From a virus, in the IMG/VR virus record IMGVR_UViG_3300032516_000055, positions 1-44,649 of that record: 44,649 nt of DNA. One strand, given 5' to 3'. Shown here one piece after another: positions 34,687 through 41,633 of this stretch; the first letter of the stretch is position 1; the number at the start of each line of letters is the position of its first letter. The notes beneath the pieces were generated by a model. That model saw nothing but the letters and a program-made list of their open reading frames with translations, made no database searches and was not told the DNA's origin. A program made the position numbers and the translations under genes.

Positions 34687-35532
34687 TTAAATTAACGATT
34701 TAATATATTGAATTGCACCAAGATATTCTTTGAGATACTGTGGATTATCTTTGTGATATTCGTTAACCGTAGCTTCAAACTCCTCCAATGTTCCTGCCCA
34801 ACAGCCACATCTAACAATAATTCCCTCGGTACAAAAAAAGAAATAAGTGCATGCCTTTCTGCTTCCGATACAATCTATTTTTTTCATAGAAACTAAATTA
34901 TATTTTTCTTCTATAGTTATATTTTTTCCAAAACTACAATCTCCTGCAAACCCACAACCTTTTGCAAAACTACAACCTTTTGCAAAATTGCAATTTTTTC
35001 CAAAACTACACCCTTCTGCAAAACTACACCCTTCTGCAAAACTACACCATTCTGCAAAACTACACCGTTCTGCAAAACTACACCGTTCTGCAAAACTACA
35101 ACCTCTTGCAAAACTACACCCTTCTGCAAAACTACACCATTCTGCAAAACTACACCGTTCTGCAAAACTACACCCTTCTGCAAAACTACACCGTTCTGCA
35201 AAACTACACCCTTCTGCAAAACTACACCCTTCTGCAAAACTACACCATTCTGCAAAACTACACCGTTCTGCAAAACTACACCGTTCTGCAAAACTACAAC
35301 CTCTTGCAAAACTACACCATTCTGCAAAACTACACCGTTCTGCAAAACTACAACCTCTTGCAAAACTACAACCTTTTGCAAAACTACACCATTCTGCAAA
35401 ACTACACCCTTCTGCAAAACTACACTGTTCTGTAAATATTTTTATATCCGAATAATCGCCAGATGGACAAATAATATAGCCATTTGCATCTTTCTCAAAT
35501 TTATTAAATTCTTCCTGTGTGTATTTTTTCAT
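34687..35532 (-). CDS. Cysteine hexapeptide-repeat protein, 28 units (281 aa)
   Basis: A 36-residue leader (NGYIICPSGDYSDI) precedes 28 consecutive hexapeptides, C-S-F-A/G-x-x, at residues 37-204. A conserved C-terminal domain follows (RCGCWAGTLEEFEATVNEYH). The period of 6 with buried Phe and small Ala fits a beta-helix; a Cys at the same place in each unit would form ladders along the surface. Similar proteins with CSFGE repeats exist in gut phages as I recall them, with unknown role. No signal peptide. It is in the early operon, so probably not structural. Confidence 0.8.
   Translation of the reverse strand: MKKYTQEEFNKFEKDANGYIICPSGDYSDIKIFTEQCSFAEGCSFAEWCSFAKGCSFARGCSFAERCSFAEWCSFARGCSFAERCSFAERCSFAEWCSFAEGCSFAEGCSFAERCSFAEGCSFAERCSFAEWCSFAEGCSFARGCSFAERCSFAERCSFAEWCSFAEGCSFAEGCSFGKNCNFAKGCSFAKGCGFAGDCSFGKNITIEEKYNLVSMKKIDCIGSRKACTYFFFCTEGIIVRCGCWAGTLEEFEATVNEYHKDNPQYLKEYLGAIQYIKSLI
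34921..35424 (-). repeat. 18-bp tandem repeat array coding CSFAxx
   Basis: 28 in-frame copies of an 18-bp unit (plus strand like TTCTGCAAAACTACACCG). Only the last two codons vary much (E/R/K then G/W/R). A six-unit block (RG, ER, ER, EW, EG, EG) occurs twice, so higher-order duplication is visible. Every frame is open over the array, which produces false ORFs on both strands. Copy number is likely variable and prone to assembly error. Confidence 0.95.
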
Positions 35533-35545
35533 AAATTTATCTCCC

Positions 35546-36367
35546 TTAAGCCTGTTTCGCCAGATTGATATATTCTTTCACATTCACATCAAATAATTCT
35601 TGCTGATAAGAGTCAATCACATTAGAGAAATCAAACCTTTTTTCTTTAAGTTTGTTTGATAGAAAATTATTATTATATAAATATAACAAATCTTTCTTTA
35701 GCAAGATAAACTCATTATCATTGGTTACTTTTTTATAAATCTCAAGTTCTAATCTTGCAAAGTCTAAGTCAGATATTTCTTTATAGATATGTAATGCTCT
35801 TAATAACTCATGAAGTATCAGATATGTATTAAAATTATTTATACTTTCATTCTCTAAAAATAGGGGATTAATTTGTATTATAAGGTTATTCTTTATGAAT
35901 CGGGCAGGGCAATCTAAATTTTCAATAAATTCTATAAGCAAATCTTTGCCGCGCAACTTAGAAAATCTAAATTCTTTTTCTAATATAGTTTTTGTTATCG
36001 CACAAAAATTTATATATATTTTTTTGCATCTCTTTGTCATGTAAGAATTCCTTTCAATCAATTTTCCATTTATTACCTCACCAATTTTTAATTCTTTTTT
36101 ACCTTGTAAATAGAAGTCTTCATTATCTATTTTATATAATTTAAATAATAAATATCGGAATATTTTTTGTTGAGGTGGATTTCGTTTTGCTACTACAAAA
36201 CAACTAAACTCCATATCATTTGCCCAGTTCTCTACAACATCAGGATAATATACTGTAGTAGAGTCATCTAATTCATCTAAAATAGCTACTATTTGTGTAG
36301 TAGGAGCTAAAGCAAAGGCATAAGAAATTTGTAACATAAATAAAAATAATATTAAAATTATTTTCAT
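35546..36367 (-). CDS. Secreted protein with a near-HExxH motif (273 aa)
   Basis: A clean signal peptide (1-19, ILILFLFMLQISYAFA). Near residues 186-193 lies HELLRALH: His-Glu followed by Arg where a zincin would have His, with a later His. This is reminiscent of a metallopeptidase active site but incomplete. Its Cys residues (56, 114, 122, 153) could form disulphides outside the cytoplasm. It might be a lysis enzyme, an exclusion factor or a virulence-type protein. Family not recognised. Confidence 0.7.
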   Translation of the reverse strand: MKIILILFLFMLQISYAFALAPTTQIVAILDELDDSTTVYYPDVVENWANDMEFSCFVVAKRNPPQQKIFRYLLFKLYKIDNEDFYLQGKKELKIGEVINGKLIERNSYMTKRCKKIYINFCAITKTILEKEFRFSKLRGKDLLIEFIENLDCPARFIKNNLIIQINPLFLENESINNFNTYLILHELLRALHIYKEISDLDFARLELEIYKKVTNDNEFILLKKDLLYLYNNNFLSNKLKEKRFDFSNVIDSYQQELFDVNVKEYINLAKQA

Positions 36368-36368
36368 A

Positions 36369-36671
36369 TTATTTATCTCCTATATAAATTATATTTAATT
36401 TAATTCTATTTCTATAAGATACTTCTGTATCGCCGCTTTCTAATCTTTCTAACATTTCATTACAATCCTCTTTAGTTTCTGCACCAAATCCAAATATCAA
36501 ATTTTCTGTTCCTCTTATATTTTCTTTTAAGTCAACTATTGTATATAAAACTGTCTTTTAAAGATTGAATGGCTTAGTGCAGATAATATATCTTTTACCC
36601 ATAGACATAACTGTATATTTTTGTTTTTCTTCGAGAAATTTTATTTTATCACCAACCTTTATTTTTTCCAT
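36369..36671 (-). pseudogene. Conserved small phage gene interrupted by an in-frame TAA
   Basis: The frame reads MEKIKVGDKIKFLEEKQKYT, then YIICTKPFNL, a TAA at 36558-36560, and continues in the same frame KTVLYTIVDLKENIRGTENL to the stop at 36369-36371, next to the following start. The two halves are the N- and C-parts of one widespread phage protein (the junction is normally N-P/L-K-K-T-V), so a Lys codon AAA has become TAA. It may be a nonsense mutation, a sequencing error or a readthrough site. Full length 100 codons plus stop. Confidence 0.75.
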
Positions 36672-36707
36672 GTAATTCCATTTCCTTTAGTATTTTTAAG
36701 AATATAT

Positions 36708-36758
36708 TCAATCCATTTTTTTATTTTTTTTATTATAACCTCTAAATTTAATGTCCAT
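36708..36758 (-). pseudogene. YopX-like gene remnant
   Basis: The start MDIKFRGYNKKNKK is the typical N-terminus of YopX-family phage proteins (PF09643), which are normally over 100 aa. Here it stops after 16 codons. Removing one A from the A-run restores KKWIEYILKNTKGNGI to a second stop at 36659, still far too short. So it is a truncated relic. It lies immediately upstream of the interrupted gene. Confidence 0.6.
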
Positions 36759-36759
36759 A

Positions 36760-37410
36760 TTATTTATCCTTTACAATTTTTATTACTTGGTTAGTATTAT
36801 TTCTCTTCTTTAGTTCTATAATCATAAGTTCTAATTTTTTCTGGCGGTTAGATAAGTTAGTCATCTCATTATTTAGAATAGAAATTAAATCAGTATTACT
36901 TTCTATGTTGCTAGATAATAACTTTTTAGTTATATTAATTTTACTATCTAAATTTCTATAACTATTTGATAAATAAATACTTGTGTCATATAACTTTTTT
37001 TCCATACTAAGACTTTTATTTTCTTTCATAATATTTTCTATTTCTAAAATTTTTACTTTTTGTTTCTCAATTTTTATAGAGGTACTATAATTTATAAGCA
37101 AAACTATTATCAGAAATAATATCAATAAAAAAAAGAGTAGAGTAGTGGAATTAAAATTTTTATCATTTTTTTTACGATTGTTATTTTTAACAAGATTAAA
37201 ATAGTTATTCACATAAGACCTTATAAATTCTTCTTCAAACTGGTATTTTATTGATTTGCCATTTTTAATTATTCTTACCTTGTTAGGCGGTATCTCTTGT
37301 GATTTTACCTTCCTAAATAGAGTGCGTTCTGATATGGCATTAGGTAATATGTCTAGCACTTCTGTAGTGTCAATATACTTCTTATTTGATAGTTCTATGA
37401 CTTCTGGCAT
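36760..37410 (-). CDS. Membrane-anchored protein with putative HTH (216 aa)
   Basis: The N-terminal domain (YIDTTEVLDILPNAISERTL, then RKVKSQEIPP) has the look of a winged/MerR-like HTH or excisionase-type domain. Residues 90-108 (LLFFLLILFLIIVLLIN) form one transmembrane span and residues 110-205 a coiled coil. A DNA-binding head on a membrane anchor with an external coiled coil is rare in phages; it may tether DNA to the membrane or sense the envelope. It lies between the recombination genes and the relics. The HTH is a pattern judgement. Confidence 0.6.
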   Translation of the reverse strand: MPEVIELSNKKYIDTTEVLDILPNAISERTLFRKVKSQEIPPNKVRIIKNGKSIKYQFEEEFIRSYVNNYFNLVKNNNRKKNDKNFNSTTLLFFLLILFLIIVLLINYSTSIKIEKQKVKILEIENIMKENKSLSMEKKLYDTSIYLSNSYRNLDSKINITKKLLSSNIESNTDLISILNNEMTNLSNRQKKLELMIIELKKRNNTNQVIKIVKDK

Positions 37411-37425
37411 ATTAAATCTCCTTAG

Positions 37426-38148
37426 TTAGAATGGAATCTCTTCTGTAAATGGTATTTCTTCTTCTATAGAAGCAGAAAGTTCACCAGATTCAATCTTCAT
37501 TTGTTTAACTTTGCTATGAATAATATCAATTTGTTTTGGAGATTTTAAATATACTACATCTGTTACGCCATTAAAAGTTTTTCCATCTTTCGTAAAAGTA
37601 GTTAATTCTTTTAATTTTTCTCCTGCTCTTCTTTTGTTTCCAGTATTCAAATCTAAAAGCCATTTTTCAATTTCTTCTAGTTTTTGTTTATCACTTTCAT
37701 CATGTAAATATTTTTTTGGAGTATTAGGTTTAGAAATATTTGTTTGTGCCTTAATCGCACTTGTTACTTCTTCAGCAGATGCGATTGAAGTATTAATCCC
37801 AATACCCATATTTGCTAACGCCCTGCCCAAGGCAGAGGTCTCACAATTTTCAATATAAGATGTTTTATTGATAAGTCCATTATTTGCCATTTCATAAGCA
37901 TGGCCAGTTGATATAACCTTTTCATTCTCATTTTTTATAGTAGCTTTCATAATAATTTTTTCATCAGTTACACTAATTATTTCTGTTATAATAGAATATT
38001 GTTTATAGTGTTCCCAAAAATAAAGCAATCTTTCATTCACCATTACATATTCTTTACCATGAATATTAACTGTTTTAAATTTAATTGGTTTGTTTTCTAA
38101 AACTGTATTACCTTCTAAAGATTGTTGTACTTTTTCTAAGTTTGTCAT
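37426..38148 (-). CDS. ERF-family single-strand annealing protein
   Basis: 240 aa. KFKTVNIHGKEYVMVNERLLYFWEHY, then TGHAYE and the highly conserved YIENCETSALGRALANMGIG mark the ERF/annealing family. The tail after residue 145 is a linker, with a highly acidic C-terminus (EEEIPFTEEIPF) like an SSB tail. It pairs homologous single strands; the partner exonuclease is the next gene upstream. Together they make a Red-like recombination pair. Confidence 0.87.
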   Translation of the reverse strand: MTNLEKVQQSLEGNTVLENKPIKFKTVNIHGKEYVMVNERLLYFWEHYKQYSIITEIISVTDEKIIMKATIKNENEKVISTGHAYEMANNGLINKTSYIENCETSALGRALANMGIGINTSIASAEEVTSAIKAQTNISKPNTPKKYLHDESDKQKLEEIEKWLLDLNTGNKRRAGEKLKELTTFTKDGKTFNGVTDVVYLKSPKQIDIIHSKVKQMKIESGELSASIEEEIPFTEEIPF

Positions 38149-38150
38149 AT

Positions 38151-39050
38151 TTATTTCTCCTTTTTATTTACTATTCTTAAAACTCTTGTTTTGTTTTCTG
38201 TTAGAAAATTATTATATAAATCGGGCATTTCTTCTTTTACTCTTTTTGTATCTAATGTTTTTCTTGATTGCGACTTCCAAGTAATTTTGTAGAAATCATT
38301 TTCTGAAAGTTCATTATCTTTTAGAAAAATTTTAACTTCGTTTTCTTGTTTTTCAATAATTGCTTCAAGACTGCGTTTATCTTCTTTTAATGCTTCTATA
38401 CTTTCTACTATCTTAATAATTTCTTCAGGTAATTCTATTTGTTTACCTTCAATTTCTTGAGGGAATAATTTATATAAGACGTCATCATCTTGTCTTAAAA
38501 CTTGTAATGGCATAACTTTAGGTATTACAAAATTATTCCAAAAATCTACTTCTTTTGAAACTATATTCTGTAACATTCTTTCATCTCTATTTATTTCACG
38601 ACAAAGAAATTCTCTATTTTTAACTAAAACTGCAATATAACATTTTTTATATCTAGTAACAGCAAGATAGTGCAGGCATTGCAAAATATATTCCTGTGGA
38701 ATATCATCATCTTTCCAATCTTTATTTTCAAATGTAGTTTTGCACTCAAGAATAGCATCTTCGCCAACAACTTTTCTATCAATATTGGCCGCCAAAAATG
38801 GATATTTTTGATGATAGATTGTTTCATTTACGCATCTTACTTTTTTTCCTATTCTTTTTTCAAATATTTTCGCAACTAATTCTTCCAGGTATTTTCCAGC
38901 CATACAAGGTAAACTATCAGATAAATCTTTTGGTTCTATTTGTCCAGTCTTTTCAGCCCAGATTTGTAGGGGAGTCTTCCATCTTGATAATCCAAGTACA
39001 CCAGCGGCATCACTACCGCCTATATATTCATTTCTTTTTTCTAAGTCCAT
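38151..39050 (-). CDS. YqaJ-like exonuclease
   Basis: 299 aa. The catalytic pattern of the YqaJ (PF09588) lambda-exonuclease-like fold is all visible: GGSDAA at 11-16, Glu56/Glu57, AANIDRK with Asp91, LECK with Glu102 and Lys104, and QCLHYLAV near 143. It degrades one strand from double-strand ends for the ERF protein two bases downstream. Confidence 0.92.
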   Translation of the reverse strand: MDLEKRNEYIGGSDAAGVLGLSRWKTPLQIWAEKTGQIEPKDLSDSLPCMAGKYLEELVAKIFEKRIGKKVRCVNETIYHQKYPFLAANIDRKVVGEDAILECKTTFENKDWKDDDIPQEYILQCLHYLAVTRYKKCYIAVLVKNREFLCREINRDERMLQNIVSKEVDFWNNFVIPKVMPLQVLRQDDDVLYKLFPQEIEGKQIELPEEIIKIVESIEALKEDKRSLEAIIEKQENEVKIFLKDNELSENDFYKITWKSQSRKTLDTKRVKEEMPDLYNNFLTENKTRVLRIVNKKEK

Positions 39051-39066
39051 TTTTAAAACTCCTATT

Positions 39067-39339
39067 TTAATTCAAAAAATCATCTATACATAAAGTATGC
39101 ACTGTCATTGTAATATACTTCAATTGTATTTTTTCCTTTTGTTTTCTTTCTTTTTCTATTTCGATATTAATTTCAATTTCTTCTTTTGCAAAGTTTTCTT
39201 CCATTTCTGTTATACAATCCTCACATAATTGCAAATCATCATCTACTGATGGATTGCCGCACTCGCAATAGATTGGTTTTTGAAAATCTTCTGGACACAT
39301 TCCTCTTTGTTTATACGATTCAATACCTATTCTTTCCAT
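39067..39339 (-). CDS. Small zinc-ribbon-type protein (90 aa)
   Basis: The first half contains YCECGNPSVDDDLQLCEDCI (two CxC/CxxC pairs, a likely zinc site). The rest is a charged coiled coil. It has a perfect AGGAGG-like site and is the first gene of the early recombination operon after the promoter at 39366-39394. Possibly a regulator or adaptor. Confidence 0.7.
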   Translation of the reverse strand: MERIGIESYKQRGMCPEDFQKPIYCECGNPSVDDDLQLCEDCITEMEENFAKEEIEINIEIEKERKQKEKIQLKYITMTVHTLCIDDFLN

Positions 39340-39365
39340 TTGATACCTCCTTTATTATTAATTAT

Positions 39366-39394
39366 ATTTTAACAAGTAAAGAATATTTTGTCAA
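39366..39394 (-). promoter_or_regulatory. Promoter of the early recombination operon
   Basis: On the minus strand: TTGACA (39389-39394), exactly 17 bp, TAAAAT (39366-39371). Six bases upstream of the -35 box begins a 20-bp element (39401-39420) that also lies upstream of the next promoter. Confidence 0.8.
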
Positions 39395-39400
39395 CACAAT

Positions 39401-39420
39401 TTATTAAATAAACAACATTT
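39401..39420. repeat. 20-bp promoter-associated direct repeat, copy 1
   Basis: TTATTAAATAAACAACATTT, identical to 39812-39831. It is located 6 bp upstream of the -35 of the early promoter, which fits an activator site or UP-like element. Confidence 0.8.
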
Positions 39421-39439
39421 AATTTGAAAAAATATTATT

Positions 39440-39577
39440 CTAATCTTCTGAACATATAGTAGTCATACAAAATAAACCTATACCAAATAAAGATGCCTTA
39501 ATAACTCCTAACTCTGGTTCTAAAGATATTATTATTAATGACATACCAATTAATTTTATAAATGTAATAAACTTCAA
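39440..39577 (-). CDS. Tiny membrane protein (45 aa, TTG start)
   Basis: From a TTG with GGAG seven bases upstream, the frame gives KFITFIKLIGMSLIIISLEP, then a second hydrophobic stretch (ASLFGIGLFCMTTI). It follows the RHH gene by 2 bp. Probably two short membrane helices; function unknown. The uncommon start makes this tentative. Confidence 0.45.
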   Translation of the reverse strand: MKFITFIKLIGMSLIIISLEPELGVIKASLFGIGLFCMTTICSED

Positions 39578-39579
39578 TC

Positions 39580-39750
39580 TTATTCTCCATCTTGTTTGAA
39601 TATTTGAATATTACCAGATAAATATTTCTTAACCAATACTCTTATAATCTGCGACATTGTAGAATCTTGTTGCTTTGCTTTTTCTTTAATTTTATCATGT
39701 GTAATTTTGTCAACTTTTGTATGGATATAGTGATAAGTGTATTGCTTCAT
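39580..39750 (-). CDS. Ribbon-helix-helix protein (56 aa)
   Basis: N-terminal strand KQYTYHYIHTKV, then helix DKITHDKIKEKAKQQD and helix TMSQIIRVLVKKYLS, a typical RHH (Arc/CopG-like) fold. Good AGGAGG ribosome site. Its promoter (39777-39804) shares a 20-bp upstream element with the early recombination promoter, so it may control that operon. Confidence 0.75.
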   Translation of the reverse strand: MKQYTYHYIHTKVDKITHDKIKEKAKQQDSTMSQIIRVLVKKYLSGNIQIFKQDGE

Positions 39751-39776
39751 TTTTAACCTCCTATTTGAATTTTTTT

Positions 39777-39804
39777 ATTATATATTAGTTTTATTATTTT
39801 GCAA
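39777..39804 (-). promoter_or_regulatory. Promoter of the RHH/tiny membrane gene pair
   Basis: On the minus strand: TTGCAA (39799-39804), 16 bp, TATAAT (39777-39782). The 20-bp repeat (39812-39831) starts 7 bp upstream of the -35. Confidence 0.65.
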
Positions 39805-39811
39805 ATATTTT

Positions 39812-39831
39812 TTATTAAATAAACAACATTT
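39812..39831. repeat. 20-bp promoter-associated direct repeat, copy 2
   Basis: Identical to 39401-39420 and placed at nearly the same distance (7 bp rather than 6) from its -35 box. Confidence 0.8.
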
Positions 39832-39843
39832 TAGACTTAATAA

Positions 39844-39876
39844 AAAACCCCAGAAGATTACCGAGACTGGGGTTTT
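39844..39876. terminator. Bidirectional terminator
   Basis: AAAACCCCAG (39844-39853) pairs with CTGGGGTTTT (39867-39876), a 10-bp stem with A/T runs on both sides. It separates the leftward early operon from the VRR-NUC gene and would also stop the antisense transcript from 40370. Confidence 0.88.
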
Positions 39877-39945
39877 CGTATAAAGAAAGAATAGTATTAT
39901 GTTATAATATAATATATTTTTAAAAAAAAATCAAGGAAAATTTTT

Positions 39946-40341
39946 ATGAATGTATCAGAATTTAAACATTTATACGAAAAAGAAAACAAAATACAAAGTA
40001 ATATAATGAAATATCTTGATTTATTATCAAAAAGAGTTCCTATTTATTTTTTTAGGGCGGGTAGTGGTATGATTAAAATACATGATGAAAAGAAAGATAG
40101 ATTTTTTCGTACTGGTAGAAAGGGTTGTCCTGACATTATTCTCTTAATTAGAGGTAAGTTTGTAGGTTTAGAATGCAAAAAAATAGATGGGAGATTAACT
40201 GCTTTTCAAAAGAGTGCTAGAAAAGAAATAGAATCAGCAGGAGGATATTATAGGGTAGTAAGTGATATAAGAGATGTAGAGGAAGTAATAAATCTAATCA
40301 TAAAAAAGAAAACTCCTGAAATTAATCAAGAGTCTTCATAA
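39946..40341 (+). CDS. VRR-NUC-domain nuclease (131 aa)
   Basis: The motif is GCPDIILLIRGKFVGLECKK: Asp63, Glu76-x-Lys78, then Gln88 in TAFQKS, the PD-(D/E)XK core of the VRR-NUC family (PF08774). Stand-alone VRR-NUC nucleases from phages resolve branched DNA or act in packaging/recombination. AAGGA ribosome site. It is the only rightward gene in this part and lies between two strong terminators, so it is an independent unit. Confidence 0.9.
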   Translation: MNVSEFKHLYEKENKIQSNIMKYLDLLSKRVPIYFFRAGSGMIKIHDEKKDRFFRTGRKGCPDIILLIRGKFVGLECKKIDGRLTAFQKSARKEIESAGGYYRVVSDIRDVEEVINLIIKKKTPEINQESS

Positions 40342-40369
40342 AAGAGGTTCAAGACCGAATGCTAACGGT

Positions 40370-40398
40370 ATAATATATTTTTATTTTAATTTTGTCAA
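40370..40398 (-). promoter_or_regulatory. Leftward promoter antisense to the VRR-NUC gene
   Basis: On the minus strand: TTGACA (40393-40398), exactly 17 bp, TATTAT (40370-40375). No leftward ORF of credible quality starts after it, so the RNA would be antisense to 40341-39946 up to the terminator at 39876. ACCG...CGGT arms (40353-40368) flank the expected start point, which may be an operator. Confidence 0.65.
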
Positions 40399-40400
40399 TA

Positions 40401-40435
40401 AAAAAAGACTTAGGCCTGAAACCTAAGTCTTTTTT
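40401..40435. terminator. Strong bidirectional terminator
   Basis: A 14-bp perfect stem, AAAAAAGACTTAGG (40401-40414) with CCTAAGTCTTTTTT (40422-40435), and a 7-base loop. It ends the VRR-NUC transcript and also the leftward operon from 42196. Confidence 0.92.
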
Positions 40436-40511
40436 ATTTTGTGTGTGCAGTCTTATAAAGGGGTTTAAGCTTTCTAAGAGCATTTTTAGTATATCACGTT
40501 TTAAAAGATAA

Positions 40512-40796
40512 TCAATCTTTATTTTTAAAATATGTGCAACCAAAACTCACAGGGTCATTGATTTTGTTAATTTCTACTTTAAAAGTATTTTCTGAACATA
40601 GGCAATCATTATCTGGAGTGAAATATCTGCAATGATTACAGGTGCATGGTTGGATAAGTCCTTCAATTATTTTTTTTAGAGTTAAATAAATAGACATATC
40701 AAAACTTTTTTCCTTTCTGTTTTTAACATCAATTTTAATTTTATCAGACTCTATTTTTTTTATATCTTCTATATAATAATCTTTAAGATATTTCAT
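40512..40796 (-). CDS. Cysteine-rich hypothetical protein (94 aa)
   Basis: A charged N-terminal half, then CTCNHCRYFTPDNDCLCSEN and a final CTYF. The four to six closely set Cys and one His are consistent with a zinc-finger or small Fe-S site. The start overlaps the upstream gene by 4 bp. Unknown function. Confidence 0.65.
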   Translation of the reverse strand: MKYLKDYYIEDIKKIESDKIKIDVKNRKEKSFDMSIYLTLKKIIEGLIQPCTCNHCRYFTPDNDCLCSENTFKVEINKINDPVSFGCTYFKNKD

Positions 40797-41041
40797 CTTG
40801 TAATATTGCCATCTGTCATGCCAAATACTCCATAACCTTTAATTGTAATAAGATGAGTATCCCAGTCAATTCTATAATCATAACAATATTTTTCAATATT
40901 TACCATATCGGGAGTAACTATAATATTATAAGGCGATAGAGATTTGTTTATTACGTCTACTATTGAATCTAAAGAATTATCAATTTCTAAAACTGTATCC
41001 ATACTATCTTTTAAAATTCTTCTATGTTCTCTTATCTTCAT
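40793..41041 (-). CDS. Hypothetical protein (82 aa)
   Basis: Small soluble protein, mixed alpha/beta, with no recognised motif. The ATG lies directly before the T-run at 41042, the ribosome site is weak, and the end overlaps the next gene (ATGA), so translational coupling is likely. Confidence 0.55.
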   Translation of the reverse strand: MKIREHRRILKDSMDTVLEIDNSLDSIVDVINKSLSPYNIIVTPDMVNIEKYCYDYRIDWDTHLITIKGYGVFGMTDGNITR

Positions 41042-41049
41042 ACTTTTTT

Positions 41050-41187
41050 TTATTTTTCCAATGCTTTCTTAGCTAAATAAACAAATTCCCTTATCCATTT
41101 TCTTAATGGTTCAGACTCTTTTAAGTCTATTATCCATTCATGGTCTATAATAAACTTAAGAACTTCTTCTGGTGTTATTTTTTGCAT
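41050..41187 (-). CDS. Tiny hypothetical protein (45 aa)
   Basis: MQKITPEEVLKFIIDHEW, then a helical, lysine-rich tail. AGGA about seven bases upstream of the ATG. It begins inside the preceding membrane-peptide gene, in another frame. Unknown function. Confidence 0.5.
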   Translation of the reverse strand: MQKITPEEVLKFIIDHEWIIDLKESEPLRKWIREFVYLAKKALEK

Positions 41188-41251
41188 AAACAAATCCTAT
41201 AATAAAACCAATTAGTACGCCCAGAGTATATATAATTACGCGTAAAATCAT
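41156..41251 (-). CDS. Membrane peptide (31 aa)
   Basis: MILRVIIYTLGVLIGFIIGF is a single membrane span with a short basic tail. The ATG follows the stop of the DUF1064-like gene directly (TAAATG) and its 3' end overlaps the next small gene by 32 bp in another frame. Size and type suit a lysis or membrane-modulating peptide, but this is only a guess. Confidence 0.5.
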   Translation of the reverse strand: MILRVIIYTLGVLIGFIIGFVYAKNNTRRSS

Positions 41252-41614
41252 TTATTTTATAATCTTATATTTAATTTTCGGATAGAGTGCCTTAAACAAT
41301 CTACTTTTGATATACCAAACATGAGTCATAGTCTCATCGCATTTAACCTCGTGTGCTTCTTTTTTTCTATTTTTTAATATCACTGTAAAATCTGGCTCTA
41401 TATCACATATTTTGTATCCATTAACTATAAGTGGATAACTCTTTGCTCGAATATATTTTCTAATAACGCCTTTATTTTTAAAATACTCTAGTTTTTGCGC
41501 ATATTGTTTTTCTAATTGTGAATCAAATTCTAAACCATTCCATTTACACGGTTTATTGAAAAATTCTTTATCATTATCATTTTTATTTTTTTTAAATAAC
41601 CATCCGAATAACAT
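41252..41614 (-). CDS. DUF1064-like PD-(D/E)XK nuclease (120 aa)
   Basis: FDSQLEKQYAQKLEYF, then Asp75 in DIEPDFTV and Glu89-x-Lys91 in HEVK form the nuclease core. The C-terminal WYIKSRLFKALYP is conserved in phage endonucleases of this family (PF06356), thought to cut branched or single-stranded DNA. It lies next to the structured RNA and the replication genes. Confidence 0.8.
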   Translation of the reverse strand: MLFGWLFKKNKNDNDKEFFNKPCKWNGLEFDSQLEKQYAQKLEYFKNKGVIRKYIRAKSYPLIVNGYKICDIEPDFTVILKNRKKEAHEVKCDETMTHVWYIKSRLFKALYPKIKYKIIK

Positions 41615-41633
41615 AAATTACCTATTCTTTTAT

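Noticed and set aside
34921-35424. Regular 18-bp repeats resembling a CRISPR array
   Set aside because: There are no unique spacers; units are adjacent and in frame with a coding gene, so this is a protein repeat.
34847-35455. Long open frames on both strands across the repeat
   Set aside because: They are low-complexity frames created by the 18-bp period; only the leftward frame at 35532 has a ribosome site and conserved ends.
40349-40543. Leftward 64-aa ORF
   Set aside because: It runs through the strong terminator at 40401-40435 and has no ribosome site, so it is a chance frame.
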